Shown one piece after another: positions 16,801-25,515 of a stretch of DNA of 64,000 nt. Position 1 is the stretch's first letter, and every line of letters starts with the position of its first letter. The translations under genes were made by a program, and so were the position numbers. The notes under the pieces are model-generated. The model did no database searches and was not told where the DNA came from. It worked only from the letters and a program-made list of their open reading frames with translations. The stretch comes from CBDCUE01 sp965222515 (GTDB taxonomy: Bacteria; Pseudomonadota; Alphaproteobacteria; Rickettsiales; JABIRX01), in the NCBI GenBank assembly GCA_965222515.1, contig CBDCUE010000012.1:76375-140374 (forward strand), read 5' to 3'.

Positions 16801-18335
16801 AAAGAATGACAGAAGCAGTTATTAGAGATATTGATATTGTAACAGATACTAGTCAAATTAAATTTGTAGCTGATGATAGTGCTATTATAAGCACCGACAC
16901 AGGAGATGATATGGTTGTTGCTTTAGAAGATAGACCAGGATCAACTATCATAAGTACTCCAGTAATTACAACAAGTGTTAAAGATTCTTCAGGGAATGAT
17001 GTAGCTGCAGTTCAAAACAATGATACTACTGTTGCTGGAGCAGTACACAATCAAAGAATTATATATGTAGATAGTTCAGTTGAAGAAAGTGGAATTGGAA
17101 CCGTAGAAAGACAATATAAAACATTACAGGAAGCTCAAAATAATTCAAAAGCATATGATATAATTTATGTTGCTTATGGAAATGGAGATAACTATGGAGG
17201 AATAACTTTGAAAGATAATCAAAAAATATTTGGTTCAGCAACTGAAGTTACTTTAGGAGATGTTTTGAGTGACCCTATTGGAAATTCTTCTACAGATCCT
17301 AATGCTTCTATAGCAATAATTGCTCAAGGGCTAGGTACTACAACAACTATAGACCCTAATGCAGGAACAGACATATCAGGAAATGTCAGTAAAATAGGTG
17401 CCGTTAGATTTGCTAATAATGCTAATAATATTCTGATTCAAGGATTAGAAATTATAGGTGGTAGCACAGAGGCAATTTTAGCTGAGAATAAGATTGGTCT
17501 AGCTGTTAAAAATAATAAGATTACTAATTCTGGTTATGGAGTATATATTAGTAATGATGTAGCAGGTGCATATGAATATGATATTTCAAATAATTATATT
17601 GCAGGTCATGAGAATTCTGGTGTGTTTATTAACACAACTGAAACAGGTTTAGATTTTGATGTAACAATTAATACATCAGGAAATACTATTATTGATAATG
17701 AGCAATATGGTATTGTGAATAGGTTTAAAGGAACAACTGGTTCTGTTAATCTAGTTACTATAGAAAATAATATTATCAACAGTAATTTTGATTCTGGCAT
17801 ATTATTAGAGGGGCAAAACAACACTATTTCTACATTTAATGTATTAAATAATACATTAAATAACAATGGAAATAATTCTATTGCTTTACGAGCTAATATT
17901 AATGCACAGACTAATGGAGATATAGAAGGAAATACGATTTCTTATACATTAGATAGCAATGATTACCTTTTAAACTCTAGTGGAGCAACAATGTATAAAC
18001 TAATTAATGTAAATACAGCTGACATAGAAGCTAATAGAAATTATGTAACAATAACAAATGCTTTGTATTTCTCAGTCAATAATTTTTCTAGTAATGCAAT
18101 TCTTACATATGATGTAAATAGCAATACAATTACTATGCCAACCAATTACGAGCCTGCTGGTGTTAGCACTTCTATTAATGCTATTAATTCTATAATTGGC
18201 CCTGATTTCACTGCTACTGGTACTATAACATTAAGTACTGATGGTAATAATGTTGTAATTGGAGATGTTTTAATAGAATCAGGTAGCATTGATAATTTTG
18301 ATGATGCTACCAATGATTGTAGTAACGGTTGTTAG
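13857..18335 (+). CDS. inverse autotransporter (intimin/invasin type) with long coiled coil and beta-helix passenger
   Basis: This 1492-aa protein has four parts. Residues 1-33 are a signal peptide (ISLLLSLSLTEISFA). Residues 34 to about 635 are an extremely Lys/Glu/Gln-rich coiled coil. Residues 661 to about 968 are an inverse-autotransporter beta-barrel (YSPRIDWNYKVGNKRDLTRT, then LGLGYRHLYNNKFVFGAYGF and FGAELLTKKYDFRANYY). Residues from about 1060 to the end are an Asn-rich repetitive passenger, starting IIYVDSS...YKTLQEAQ, that looks like a parallel beta-helix. By family knowledge the barrel exports the C-terminal passenger, so the coiled coil should stay in the periplasm. An in-frame GTG lies 9 bp upstream, but the ATG at 13857 matches its paralogue. 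It has its own promoter and terminator. No LysM domain is visible. Confidence 0.88.
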   Translation: MESITKRIVDMLVSRICIISLLLSLSLTEISFAKEKKNSKKTFLAQKNNKIKKAKIEKKAQAKLKKKQDKLIKKKAKARLKRIKKIQKEREKLAKKSRKPRKIKKSPQSKQAKAQVKLDKTRLKRIKQTQKKQERLEKKSKKIAQLSQIKKTKEQKKIAKKRKKQAIDNVQTRKDIANTRLIVGKERRRLNKIEKDIVFRERKLIRKENALEKEKIIFAKKKLKTNRKYPRQFTIEKLTKEKYRINIELIEINNELVYIKKQRVELDKKKMFFEKEKKDQKKIIDKTFLDKKIAILDKKKKILNDKKKILDGQKSSLIKNRKKLGQKKFLAKKAKIEKKEKKITKAKIKLLKKYNELGKNKTIITKKTKTVKNKLTLAKDNLQADIKGLNREEKRLKIKKLEIIKERTKLSKKKAITIKQVVLSNAEFKKKLAIIIQKEKKLEKKEQELAKEKRSFRDLDLKNSKKSQIKKKKESVKEIAKITKQEIILDKKLAQLKKKKIFLKKEKLSKKKLFKEKNKLKKEELKLRRDKNKLKQQKIVINRKSFLTKGPEKDSNKQKKLNTKKLKLKQEKISLIKQKKSSKSFTTRNFLQEKLAQEKEILSAKIVIIEQERENLEKDKADLREHRKFLALNNKPMNYHTRVAKEETAELYNRYVGDITYSPRIDWNYKVGNKRDLTRTELFLPLLQDKKNLVFADIRGWSDDDNTDEGNLGLGYRHLYNNKFVFGAYGFFDQRTTKNKNEFKQNTFGAELLTKKYDFRANYYLSGQDKKLITSAKHTSIYNTLGERFSNGEIAISSSEAILTEETVVNCIGVCVAGNNIYTKTENLDVTVAETRTITRFGEQYSSDIYVNQQTGSLNNYEYSLDGFDLEAGANFTFLEDISFFKKSKFLKKAKPILEDIKILFAYYSFYNDDVNIDISGFRVRTEIDLLNNIEKNNKHKLFLEAELSNDNVRDNISFIGFKYSLNFGNSRKNRKLSKLEERMTEAVIRDIDIVTDTSQIKFVADDSAIISTDTGDDMVVALEDRPGSTIISTPVITTSVKDSSGNDVAAVQNNDTTVAGAVHNQRIIYVDSSVEESGIGTVERQYKTLQEAQNNSKAYDIIYVAYGNGDNYGGITLKDNQKIFGSATEVTLGDVLSDPIGNSSTDPNASIAIIAQGLGTTTTIDPNAGTDISGNVSKIGAVRFANNANNILIQGLEIIGGSTEAILAENKIGLAVKNNKITNSGYGVYISNDVAGAYEYDISNNYIAGHENSGVFINTTETGLDFDVTINTSGNTIIDNEQYGIVNRFKGTTGSVNLVTIENNIINSNFDSGILLEGQNNTISTFNVLNNTLNNNGNNSIALRANINAQTNGDIEGNTISYTLDSNDYLLNSSGATMYKLINVNTADIEANRNYVTITNALYFSVNNFSSNAILTYDVNSNTITMPTNYEPAGVSTSINAINSIIGPDFTATGTITLSTDGNNVVIGDVLIESGSIDNFDDATNDCSNGC

Positions 18336-18351
18336 ATAAAAAGTAAGAATT

Positions 18352-18406
18352 TATTAATAGAATCCATAGTTTCTATGCGATTCTTAATAAGAATCTCATT
18401 TTTTTT
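18352..18406 (+). terminator. terminator after first inverse autotransporter
   Basis: The hairpin arms TATTAATAGAATCCATAG (18352-18369) and CTATGCGATTCTTAATA (18373-18389) pair well around a TTT loop, with small bulges. A T-run at 18399-18406 follows, and its last bases are the first bases of the next -35 box (18405-18410). Confidence 0.7.
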
Positions 18407-18433
18407 GACAAGATTTAAAAAAAATGTTACTAT
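18405..18433 (+). promoter_or_regulatory. promoter of second inverse autotransporter
   Basis: TTGACA at 18405-18410, 17-bp spacer ending in TGT, and TACTAT at 18428-18433, with the ATG 35 bp later. The sequence AAAATGTTACYATAAG is shared with the promoter of the first autotransporter. The -35 box overlaps the T-run of the preceding terminator. Confidence 0.75.
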
Positions 18434-18467
18434 AAGTAGTAACTATTAACTTTTAAAAGTAGTTTAT

Positions 18468-21400
18468 ATGAAGTCTATAAAAAAAATGTTGGATATGTTA
18501 ATATCCAGAATATGTATAATATCTTTATTATTATCTTTGTCTTTGGTTGATATATCTTTTGCTAAAGAAAAGAAGAATGCAAAAAAAACTTTTTTAGTAA
18601 AAAAACAAGCTAAACAAGCTAAGATAGAAAAAAAAGCACAGGCTAAATTGAAAAAACAACAAGCTAAAATAGCAAAGAAAAAAGTGAAAGAAAGATTAAA
18701 AAGAATTAAAAAAGCTCAAAAGGAAAGATTAGCAAAAAAATCCAAAGCACCAACAAAAGTTAAAAGAAGTAAAAAAACAACTCAGCCAAAAAAAACTAAA
18801 CAACAAACTAAGTTAAAAAAACAGCAAGCACAAAAGCAAGCTAAGTTAAAAAAACAGCAAGTGCAATTAGCGAAGGAAAGAGTGAAAAAAAATAATCAAA
18901 GAGAGAAAGCAATATTGAAAACAAAATCTAAAAGTGAAATTTTGATAATATATAAAAAAAGAAACTTGAGCCAGTTAAAAAATAAAATAGCAAGTACAGA
19001 AAAAAATGTGATCCAGAAAGAAAAAACATTGGCACAAGAAAAAATATTTTTGAAAAAAGAACAATTGAAATTTGGAATTAAACAAGGATTTACTAAAAAA
19101 CAATTGCTTCAGAAAAAAACAAATCTTCGAAAAAAAATAATTACTTTAAATAAAAAAATAAAAGAGATAAAGGAAAAAAAAGCAACTTTAGATAAAAAGA
19201 AATTATCTTTAATAAATAAAAAACCAACCAAAACAAATGTAGGAAAATTAAATAAAAAAAGAGCTTTATTAATAAAAAAAGCAAAAAAATTGGATGAGAA
19301 AGAGCAAGTTATAATTAAGCAAGAACAAGAGCTAGCTAAAAAAAGAAAAAGCTTATCTAATAAGATAGCTGTGTTAGCAAGAAAAAAAGTGGTAAAAAGT
19401 AAAAAATCTCAACTTCTAAAAGAAAAAGCAAAATTACTAAAAGAGAAAACGAAACTACAAAAAGAAAATCTTAAATTAAAAACAGCTAAGCAAGAAGTTG
19501 CTAAACAAAAAAATCTTTTAATTAAAGAAAAAAACAAATTAAAAATAGCAAAACCTGTTACAACTAAAGCAAAAGTAAATACAGAAAAATTTGATAAAGA
19601 AAGAGCAAAATTAAATAAACAAGAGATTAAATTAAATACAGAAAAAAGAGAAATTATAAAAAAAATAGCTATCTTAAATAAAGAGCAACCTATTGAGCTG
19701 GTAGCAAAACAGAAATTTGGTCTAACCGTAGCAGCATTGAATGCTAAAATATCTAAAATTGCTAAACAAGAAAAATCCTTAGTAAGCAAAACTGCTTTTT
19801 TAAGTAAGGCAAAAATAAATTTATCAAAAAGAAAAAATAAATTTAGAGAGCAAAAAGAACAATTAGCAAAAGAGCAATCATTAGAGATAAAAAAAAAAAG
19901 AAAAGCAAAAATCATTGCAGATAATAAAATAGCAGCAGAGACAACTAGATTAATTCAAGCAACAAATAAAATCATAATTAGAGAAAAAGAATTTTTTAGA
20001 AAAGAAAAAATATTAAGACAAGACACAATAACATTAAAAAAAGATCAGTTAAAATTTGATATAAAACAACCTAAAAAATTGACTAAAAAAGATATTGCTA
20101 AGAAAAAAACAAATCTAAAAGTTAGATTAACAAAATTAAACAAAGAGCTTACAGAGGTAAAAAAACAAAAAGAAGAGCTAGATAAAAAGAAATTACTTTT
20201 AGTAGAAGGTGATAAAGTAACAGGAATAGACAGAAGTAAAAGTTTTAAGTTAATTAATAAAGCAAGAAAGCTAGCTAAGAAAGAACAAGGGGTGATTAAG
20301 AAAGAGCAAGATTTAGTTAAGAAAAAACAAAACTTATCCCAAAAAATAGCTATTTTAAAAAAGAATAAAAAAAGAGTTTTTAAAACAAAAAACAAAGTGG
20401 CTCAAGCAAAAATTGTAAAAGAACAAACAAAATTACAAAAAGAACAAAATAAATTACAAAAAGAAACTGTTAAATTAATAAAACAGAAGAAAGAAATTTC
20501 TAAAGAAAAAAAACTTTTAATTAAAGAAAAAGCTAAACTAAAAAAACTTTTAATTAAAGAAAAAGCTAAACTAAAAAAACCAGTTAGAAAAATAAGCAAA
20601 GAGATATTAGCTAAAAAAAGATCTAAAATAGTAAAAGAAAAATCTAAGTTAAACAAACAAGAAATTGAATTAAATGGAGAAAAAAGAAAAATTATAAAAG
20701 AGATAGCTAGATTGAATAAGCAAAAATCAGTAAAACCACGAATAAAGAAAACATTTGGTCTTACTAAACTAGAATTGAATAATAAAATAGCTAAGATCAC
20801 TAGACAAGATAAAACATTATCAACAGAAATAACTATATCAAAAAAGGAAAGAGTAGTATTAAAGAAAGATAAAGCTAGGTTAAAAAAACAAAAAACATTT
20901 TTTGCAAAAAATAGAGTAGCAATGAAAGGAGTCAGTGAAGAAGTTTATAGAAATATAAAACTAGGAGAAAAAAAAGCTAAAAACAGAATTCTGGTAGCAA
21001 AAGAGAAAGAAAGATTTTTGCAGGTAAAAAACAAAATAACTATTAGAGAAAAAGAATTAATAAAAAAAGAAAGAGCATTAAAAAAAGAAAAAACAATATT
21101 AAGAAAAGAACAATTAAAATTTGGCACAAATAAACCAAAAAAATTAACTCAAAAAGAATTTTCTAAGAAACAAAAAAAACTTAATGCTAGATTAACTATT
21201 TTGAATAAAGAATTAATAGATATAAAAAAACAAAATGATAAATTAGCTAAAAAAAAATTATCTTTTTTTAGAAATACAAAAAAACTAGATAAAGGAAGAA
21301 TTAAATTAATAAATAAAGCAAATAAATTAGCTAAAAAAGAGCAGGATGTAAATAAGAAGGAACTAGATTTATCTCAAAAAAGAAGAACTTTGTCTAAAAA

Positions 21401-24344
21401 GATTTCTGTTTTAGTAAAAAATAAAAAGAGAGTTTTTAAAACAAAAAATAAAACTGCTAAAGCAAAGATTTTAAAAGAACAATCAAATCTACAAAAAGAG
21501 CAAAAGAAATTACAAAAAGAAACTTCTAAGTTAAAAACAGTAAAAAAAGAAATTGTTAAACAAAAAACTCTTCTAATTAAAGAGAAAGCAAAATTAAGAA
21601 CAAAAAAACCTACTACAGCTAAAATAAACCCACAAAAACTCGCTAAAGAAAAAGCGAAAATAGGTCAGGCAAGAGCAAGATTAAATAAACAAAGAATTGA
21701 ATTAAATGTAGAAAAAGCAAAAATTATACAAAGAATTGCTAGCTTAAATAAGCAAAAACCAAGGAAACAAATAAAAAGGTTTGGTTTAAGAAGAGAGGAA
21801 TTTAATAAAAGAATACTTCAAATTGCTAGAAAGAAAAAAGAATTAACAAAAAAAACTCTTTTATTAACAAAAGAAAGGGCTGATTTAGAAAATGATAAAT
21901 CTATATTAAAAGAGCAAATAATATTTTTAGCAAAATTCAACAAGCCAATAGATAGAAGTAATATAGAAATTGCAAAAGAAAACACTTCTAAACTCATAAA
22001 AGAAACTGCTCAAGCTATAAAGAAAACTTCAATGGCAACAAAAGATTATTATAATAAAAGCATAAATTCTTACTATGCTCCAAGAATAGATTTTAATTAT
22101 AAATTAGGAAATGAAAGAAATTTAGCTAGAACAGAATTATTTGTTCCTTTATGGCAAGATAATAAAAATATAATCTTTTCGGATATAAGAGGTTGGAGTG
22201 ATAATAATGATACAGTTGAAGGAAATATAGGATTAGGTTATAGACATTTATATGGTGATATTTATGGTGATAAATTTATTTTTGGTGCTTATGGTTTTTT
22301 TGATCAAAGAAATACAGAAAATAAGAAAAAGTTTAAACAACAAACTTTTGGAGCGGAGATTTTAACTAAAAAATATGATCTTAGAGCAAATTATTATTAT
22401 ACTGGGCAAAAAAAAATACTTATCTCTTCTGCAATTGGTATTTTACAACAAAACATAACATTTGAAGGTAGCTTTGGTAACAATACTGGTAGATTTAATC
22501 AAGCTAGTAGAAACACAAAAACATTAGGTACAAGTGCTGTTGCAAGCACTTCTTGTGTGGGTGCTTGTGTAATAGGAAATGACATATATGAGTCCAATGG
22601 TAATGTAAGCGGAAATATTACAGAGCAAGAATTAACAGTTACATATAACGAAGAAATTGAATATTATACATATAATCAAGATACTACACAATCTGGTTCA
22701 TTCAATAATTTTGAATATAGTTTGGATGGTTTTGATTTAGAAATAGGAACAAAACTTTCTGCTTTAAGGGATATTCCTTTTCTTAAATATAAATATTTTT
22801 TACATAAAATAGAACCAGTTCTAGAAGATATAAAAATATCATTAGCATATTATAATTTCTATAATAATGATGCAAATATAGATGTTGATGGTTTTAGAGT
22901 AAGATCAGAAATTGACTTGTTGGATAATGTAGAAAAAAACAACAGACATAAATTGTTTCTAGAAGCAGAATATTCTAAAGATAAACTAAGAAATGAGATT
23001 ACTTTTTTTGGTCTTAAATATAGTCTAAATTTTGGTAATATTAAAAATAATAATAAATTATCAAAATTAGAAGAAAGAATGACAGAGGCTATAATTAGAG
23101 ATATTGATATTGTAATTGATACTCAGGAAAGATTTATATCTGATGGAAGTGAAACAATTATTAACAATAGTAATATTGTAGCTACAAGAATAGCAACAGA
23201 AGATAGACCAGACAGAACTGAACAATATAAAGTAACCACCACTACCATAACAGATAATATTGGTAATGTTATAGATGCTGTCAAAACTAATGAAAATGTT
23301 GTATTAGGAGGCACGGCCCAAAATCAAGCAATCTATTTTGTAGATTCTACTACAACAACAGCAGAAGAAGACCAAAATGGAACAAGAGCTAATCCTTACA
23401 ATAGCTTAGAAGAAGCAGTGGAGGCTGGAGGAGCATATTCTGCTATTTATTTAGAATATGCAGGGGGAGCTAACTATGGTGATGTAACAACTCTATATGA
23501 GAATCAAAAATTATTTGGAACTGGCTCTGATGTAACTTTAGGACAGATTTTAGGTGATGCAAGTTTAAATAATACTATATTAATTGATGTTTCATCTAAC
23601 AACACAAGCAATAGCAACACTGTTGGTAATACTCTTAGCAACACTTTTAGTCAAAAATCAACAGCAGTTTCTACAATAGGAAGTATTATAGCTTCTAATA
23701 ATAGCAGAATACAAGGTTTGAATATAGTAGTTAATAATAATTCAATTGGAATTGATATTAATAATACAACAGGAGTTATTGTTAATAATAATAGAATAGT
23801 AGGACAAGGAAATAATTCAGTTGGTAATTATGGTATAAGAATTAGAGGAAGTTCCAACAATCCTTTAACAAATACCATAGTAAATAATGAAATTATTGAT
23901 AATTACAATGCTTTATCTATTGAATCAAGTAATAGTGCTAATCTAGCTACTAATATATCTTATAATTATTTAAGAGGAATAGCAAATAATACCTTATTGA
24001 ATGATGATGATTTTGACATTGCTACATTTACTTTCTCTGTAAATATTTCTGATAGTTCAACATCAAACATAGCTGTAAATCATAACGATCTTATTGGTAC
24101 TGATGGTATAACTACAAATACTAATATGATAAGAGTTATTAATAGTAGTTCAGCAACAAATTCACTATCTTATAGTGCTAGCAATAATAATAGTATTGGA
24201 GCTTATTATATCGACATAGTGAGTGGTACTGTCCTATCAAATGGTTTTAATAATAATTCAAGTGCATTCTCTAGTCCAAACTCTCTATCATCATCTGGAG
24301 GTGGCATTGTAATTCATAATTATGATAATCCTAATAATTACTAA
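18468..24344 (+). CDS. giant inverse autotransporter with triplicated coiled coil and beta-helix passenger
   Basis: This 1958-aa protein is a paralogue of the preceding one: the first 37 residues are nearly the same (SRICIISLLLSLSL, then ISFAKEKKN). Residues 34 to about 1165 are a Lys-rich coiled coil built from three long repeats starting at about residues 172, 500 and 855, each opening with a NKI...EK pattern followed by LKFxxxxP/G and a LDKKK-like block. Residues 683-704 are an exact 11-residue tandem duplication. The beta-barrel (about 1202-1525) has YAPRIDFNYKLGNERNLART and LGLGYRHLYGDIYGDKFIF. The passenger (about 1570-1958) opens IYFVDSTTTTAEEDQNGTRA then NPYNSLEEA, a beta-helix start, and continues Asn/Ser-rich. 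It is inferred to be surface-exposed by family analogy. The target of the passenger cannot be read from the sequence. Confidence 0.88.
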   Translation: MKSIKKMLDMLISRICIISLLLSLSLVDISFAKEKKNAKKTFLVKKQAKQAKIEKKAQAKLKKQQAKIAKKKVKERLKRIKKAQKERLAKKSKAPTKVKRSKKTTQPKKTKQQTKLKKQQAQKQAKLKKQQVQLAKERVKKNNQREKAILKTKSKSEILIIYKKRNLSQLKNKIASTEKNVIQKEKTLAQEKIFLKKEQLKFGIKQGFTKKQLLQKKTNLRKKIITLNKKIKEIKEKKATLDKKKLSLINKKPTKTNVGKLNKKRALLIKKAKKLDEKEQVIIKQEQELAKKRKSLSNKIAVLARKKVVKSKKSQLLKEKAKLLKEKTKLQKENLKLKTAKQEVAKQKNLLIKEKNKLKIAKPVTTKAKVNTEKFDKERAKLNKQEIKLNTEKREIIKKIAILNKEQPIELVAKQKFGLTVAALNAKISKIAKQEKSLVSKTAFLSKAKINLSKRKNKFREQKEQLAKEQSLEIKKKRKAKIIADNKIAAETTRLIQATNKIIIREKEFFRKEKILRQDTITLKKDQLKFDIKQPKKLTKKDIAKKKTNLKVRLTKLNKELTEVKKQKEELDKKKLLLVEGDKVTGIDRSKSFKLINKARKLAKKEQGVIKKEQDLVKKKQNLSQKIAILKKNKKRVFKTKNKVAQAKIVKEQTKLQKEQNKLQKETVKLIKQKKEISKEKKLLIKEKAKLKKLLIKEKAKLKKPVRKISKEILAKKRSKIVKEKSKLNKQEIELNGEKRKIIKEIARLNKQKSVKPRIKKTFGLTKLELNNKIAKITRQDKTLSTEITISKKERVVLKKDKARLKKQKTFFAKNRVAMKGVSEEVYRNIKLGEKKAKNRILVAKEKERFLQVKNKITIREKELIKKERALKKEKTILRKEQLKFGTNKPKKLTQKEFSKKQKKLNARLTILNKELIDIKKQNDKLAKKKLSFFRNTKKLDKGRIKLINKANKLAKKEQDVNKKELDLSQKRRTLSKKISVLVKNKKRVFKTKNKTAKAKILKEQSNLQKEQKKLQKETSKLKTVKKEIVKQKTLLIKEKAKLRTKKPTTAKINPQKLAKEKAKIGQARARLNKQRIELNVEKAKIIQRIASLNKQKPRKQIKRFGLRREEFNKRILQIARKKKELTKKTLLLTKERADLENDKSILKEQIIFLAKFNKPIDRSNIEIAKENTSKLIKETAQAIKKTSMATKDYYNKSINSYYAPRIDFNYKLGNERNLARTELFVPLWQDNKNIIFSDIRGWSDNNDTVEGNIGLGYRHLYGDIYGDKFIFGAYGFFDQRNTENKKKFKQQTFGAEILTKKYDLRANYYYTGQKKILISSAIGILQQNITFEGSFGNNTGRFNQASRNTKTLGTSAVASTSCVGACVIGNDIYESNGNVSGNITEQELTVTYNEEIEYYTYNQDTTQSGSFNNFEYSLDGFDLEIGTKLSALRDIPFLKYKYFLHKIEPVLEDIKISLAYYNFYNNDANIDVDGFRVRSEIDLLDNVEKNNRHKLFLEAEYSKDKLRNEITFFGLKYSLNFGNIKNNNKLSKLEERMTEAIIRDIDIVIDTQERFISDGSETIINNSNIVATRIATEDRPDRTEQYKVTTTTITDNIGNVIDAVKTNENVVLGGTAQNQAIYFVDSTTTTAEEDQNGTRANPYNSLEEAVEAGGAYSAIYLEYAGGANYGDVTTLYENQKLFGTGSDVTLGQILGDASLNNTILIDVSSNNTSNSNTVGNTLSNTFSQKSTAVSTIGSIIASNNSRIQGLNIVVNNNSIGIDINNTTGVIVNNNRIVGQGNNSVGNYGIRIRGSSNNPLTNTIVNNEIIDNYNALSIESSNSANLATNISYNYLRGIANNTLLNDDDFDIATFTFSVNISDSSTSNIAVNHNDLIGTDGITTNTNMIRVINSSSATNSLSYSASNNNSIGAYYIDIVSGTVLSNGFNNNSSAFSSPNSLSSSGGGIVIHNYDNPNNY

Positions 24345-24358
24345 TATTATTTCTAATA

Positions 24359-24414
24359 ACTATTTTTATAAAAAGGCACTCTAATACTATTATAGTATAA
24401 TTTATAAAAATAGT
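24359..24414. terminator. AT-rich inverted repeat between convergent genes
   Basis: The arms ACTATTTTTATAAA (24359-24372) and TTTATAAAAATAGT (24401-24414) are perfect complements, and the centre contains another palindrome, ATACTATTATAGTAT (24383-24397). It lies between the convergent second autotransporter and fmt and could stop transcription both ways. The ends (TAACTATTTT...AAATAGTATA) also resemble a very short TA-flanked miniature element. Confidence 0.45.
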
Positions 24415-24427
24415 ATAATACTCTCCT

Positions 24428-25357
24428 TTAGACACTTAAATTTATAGACTCACAACCTTTCAAAAATTCTTCTATACTCATTCTTTTTTTCCCCTCTTTC
24501 TGTAAAACCATAGGTTGTATTAGTCCGTTAGAGCAATAAATAGAGAAATTTTCTAGTTTTATTTCTCCACATTCTTTTTGATGCTCTTTTTCTATAAATT
24601 TGGCAACAAATATTTTTATTCTTTTTTCTTTGAAATAAAAAAAACTGCAAGGAAAGGGATTTAAACCCCTGATTAAATTCAAAATTTTTTCTCCAGAAGA
24701 AGAAAAATCAATTTCAGCTTCTTTTTTAGTTATTTTATTAGCATAATTTATTCTTGTTTTGCTTTGAGGAATGGCTTTTGAATTTTTATAATTATTTATT
24801 AGTTCCAACATCAAATCTCCTCCCATTTCTGCTGTTTGATTATGTAATTCCAAAAAATTCATATTTTGAGGAATATTTATTTTCTTTCTTAAAAAAACAT
24901 CTCCCTCATCCAATCTAGCAGACATTTTCATAATGCAAATTTCAGTTTCTTTATCTCCTGCCATCAAAGTTCTTTGCAATGGTGCAGCACCACGAAATCT
25001 TGGCAAACTTGAAGGATGCAAATTTAAAGCACAATATTTTGTAGCCTCCAATATTTTTTGTGGCAAAATCATACCATAAGCCACTACCACAATAAAATCA
25101 GCTTGAAAGCTTTTGATTTTTTCAATAATGTCTAAATCTTTTAAAGTTTTTGGAGTAAAAACAGGAATATCATTTTTCTCTGCTAAAATTTTTACAGGAG
25201 TTGCAGTTATTTTCTGACCTCTATTTTTAGGCCTATCCCACCTAGAAAAACAAGCAACAACATTATGATCTTCTATTAATTTTTTAAAACAGGGCAGAGC
25301 AAAATCCGGACTCCCCATAAAAATTATTTTTTTTTTAGTTAAGCTTGTATTTAGCAT
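24428..25357 (-). CDS. fmt: methionyl-tRNA formyltransferase
   Basis: Formylates initiator Met-tRNA using 10-formyltetrahydrofolate. The core starts KKIIFMGSPDFALPCFKKL. The catalytic block is NLHPSSLPRFRGAAPLQR, preceded by VVAYGMILPQKIL, with the essential Asn and His. The C-terminal OB-like domain contains RGLNPFPCSFFY. I chose the Met at 25357 (309 aa, near the usual 310-315). The open frame reaches an ATG at 25492, but that extension runs into a sequence repeated at 44.06 kb and is not family-like. Peptide deformylase (def), a common partner, is not adjacent. Confidence 0.95.
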   Translation of the reverse strand: MLNTSLTKKKIIFMGSPDFALPCFKKLIEDHNVVACFSRWDRPKNRGQKITATPVKILAEKNDIPVFTPKTLKDLDIIEKIKSFQADFIVVVAYGMILPQKILEATKYCALNLHPSSLPRFRGAAPLQRTLMAGDKETEICIMKMSARLDEGDVFLRKKINIPQNMNFLELHNQTAEMGGDLMLELINNYKNSKAIPQSKTRINYANKITKKEAEIDFSSSGEKILNLIRGLNPFPCSFFYFKEKRIKIFVAKFIEKEHQKECGEIKLENFSIYCSNGLIQPMVLQKEGKKRMSIEEFLKGCESINLSV

Positions 25358-25445
25358 ATTGGCAATCATTTTAACATTTACACGAATTGTTTTTTTGTAG
25401 TTTATATTGAATGTAGTATATTGACAATCATTAGCTATCTTAAAA

Positions 25446-25515
25446 TTTTTTTTAAAAAAATTAAAATTCAAACTAAAAAGAAGAAACTCCACAAATCAAT
25501 TTTGTTTTGGTGTAG
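25446..25515 (-). repeat. dispersed about 65-bp repeat, copy A
   Basis: This segment matches 44058-44119 with few mismatches: the block AAAAAATTAAAATTCAAACT and the block ACAAATCAATTTTGTTTT are shared, separated by a more diverged 18-bp piece. Both copies sit at the 3' end of a minus-strand gene and include or touch its stop codon. I do not know the family. Confidence 0.6.

Noticed and set aside
25358..25492. N-terminal extension of fmt to 25492
   Set aside because: The extension is not family-like and runs into a dispersed repeat; Fmt proteins begin near KKIIFMGSPDFA.
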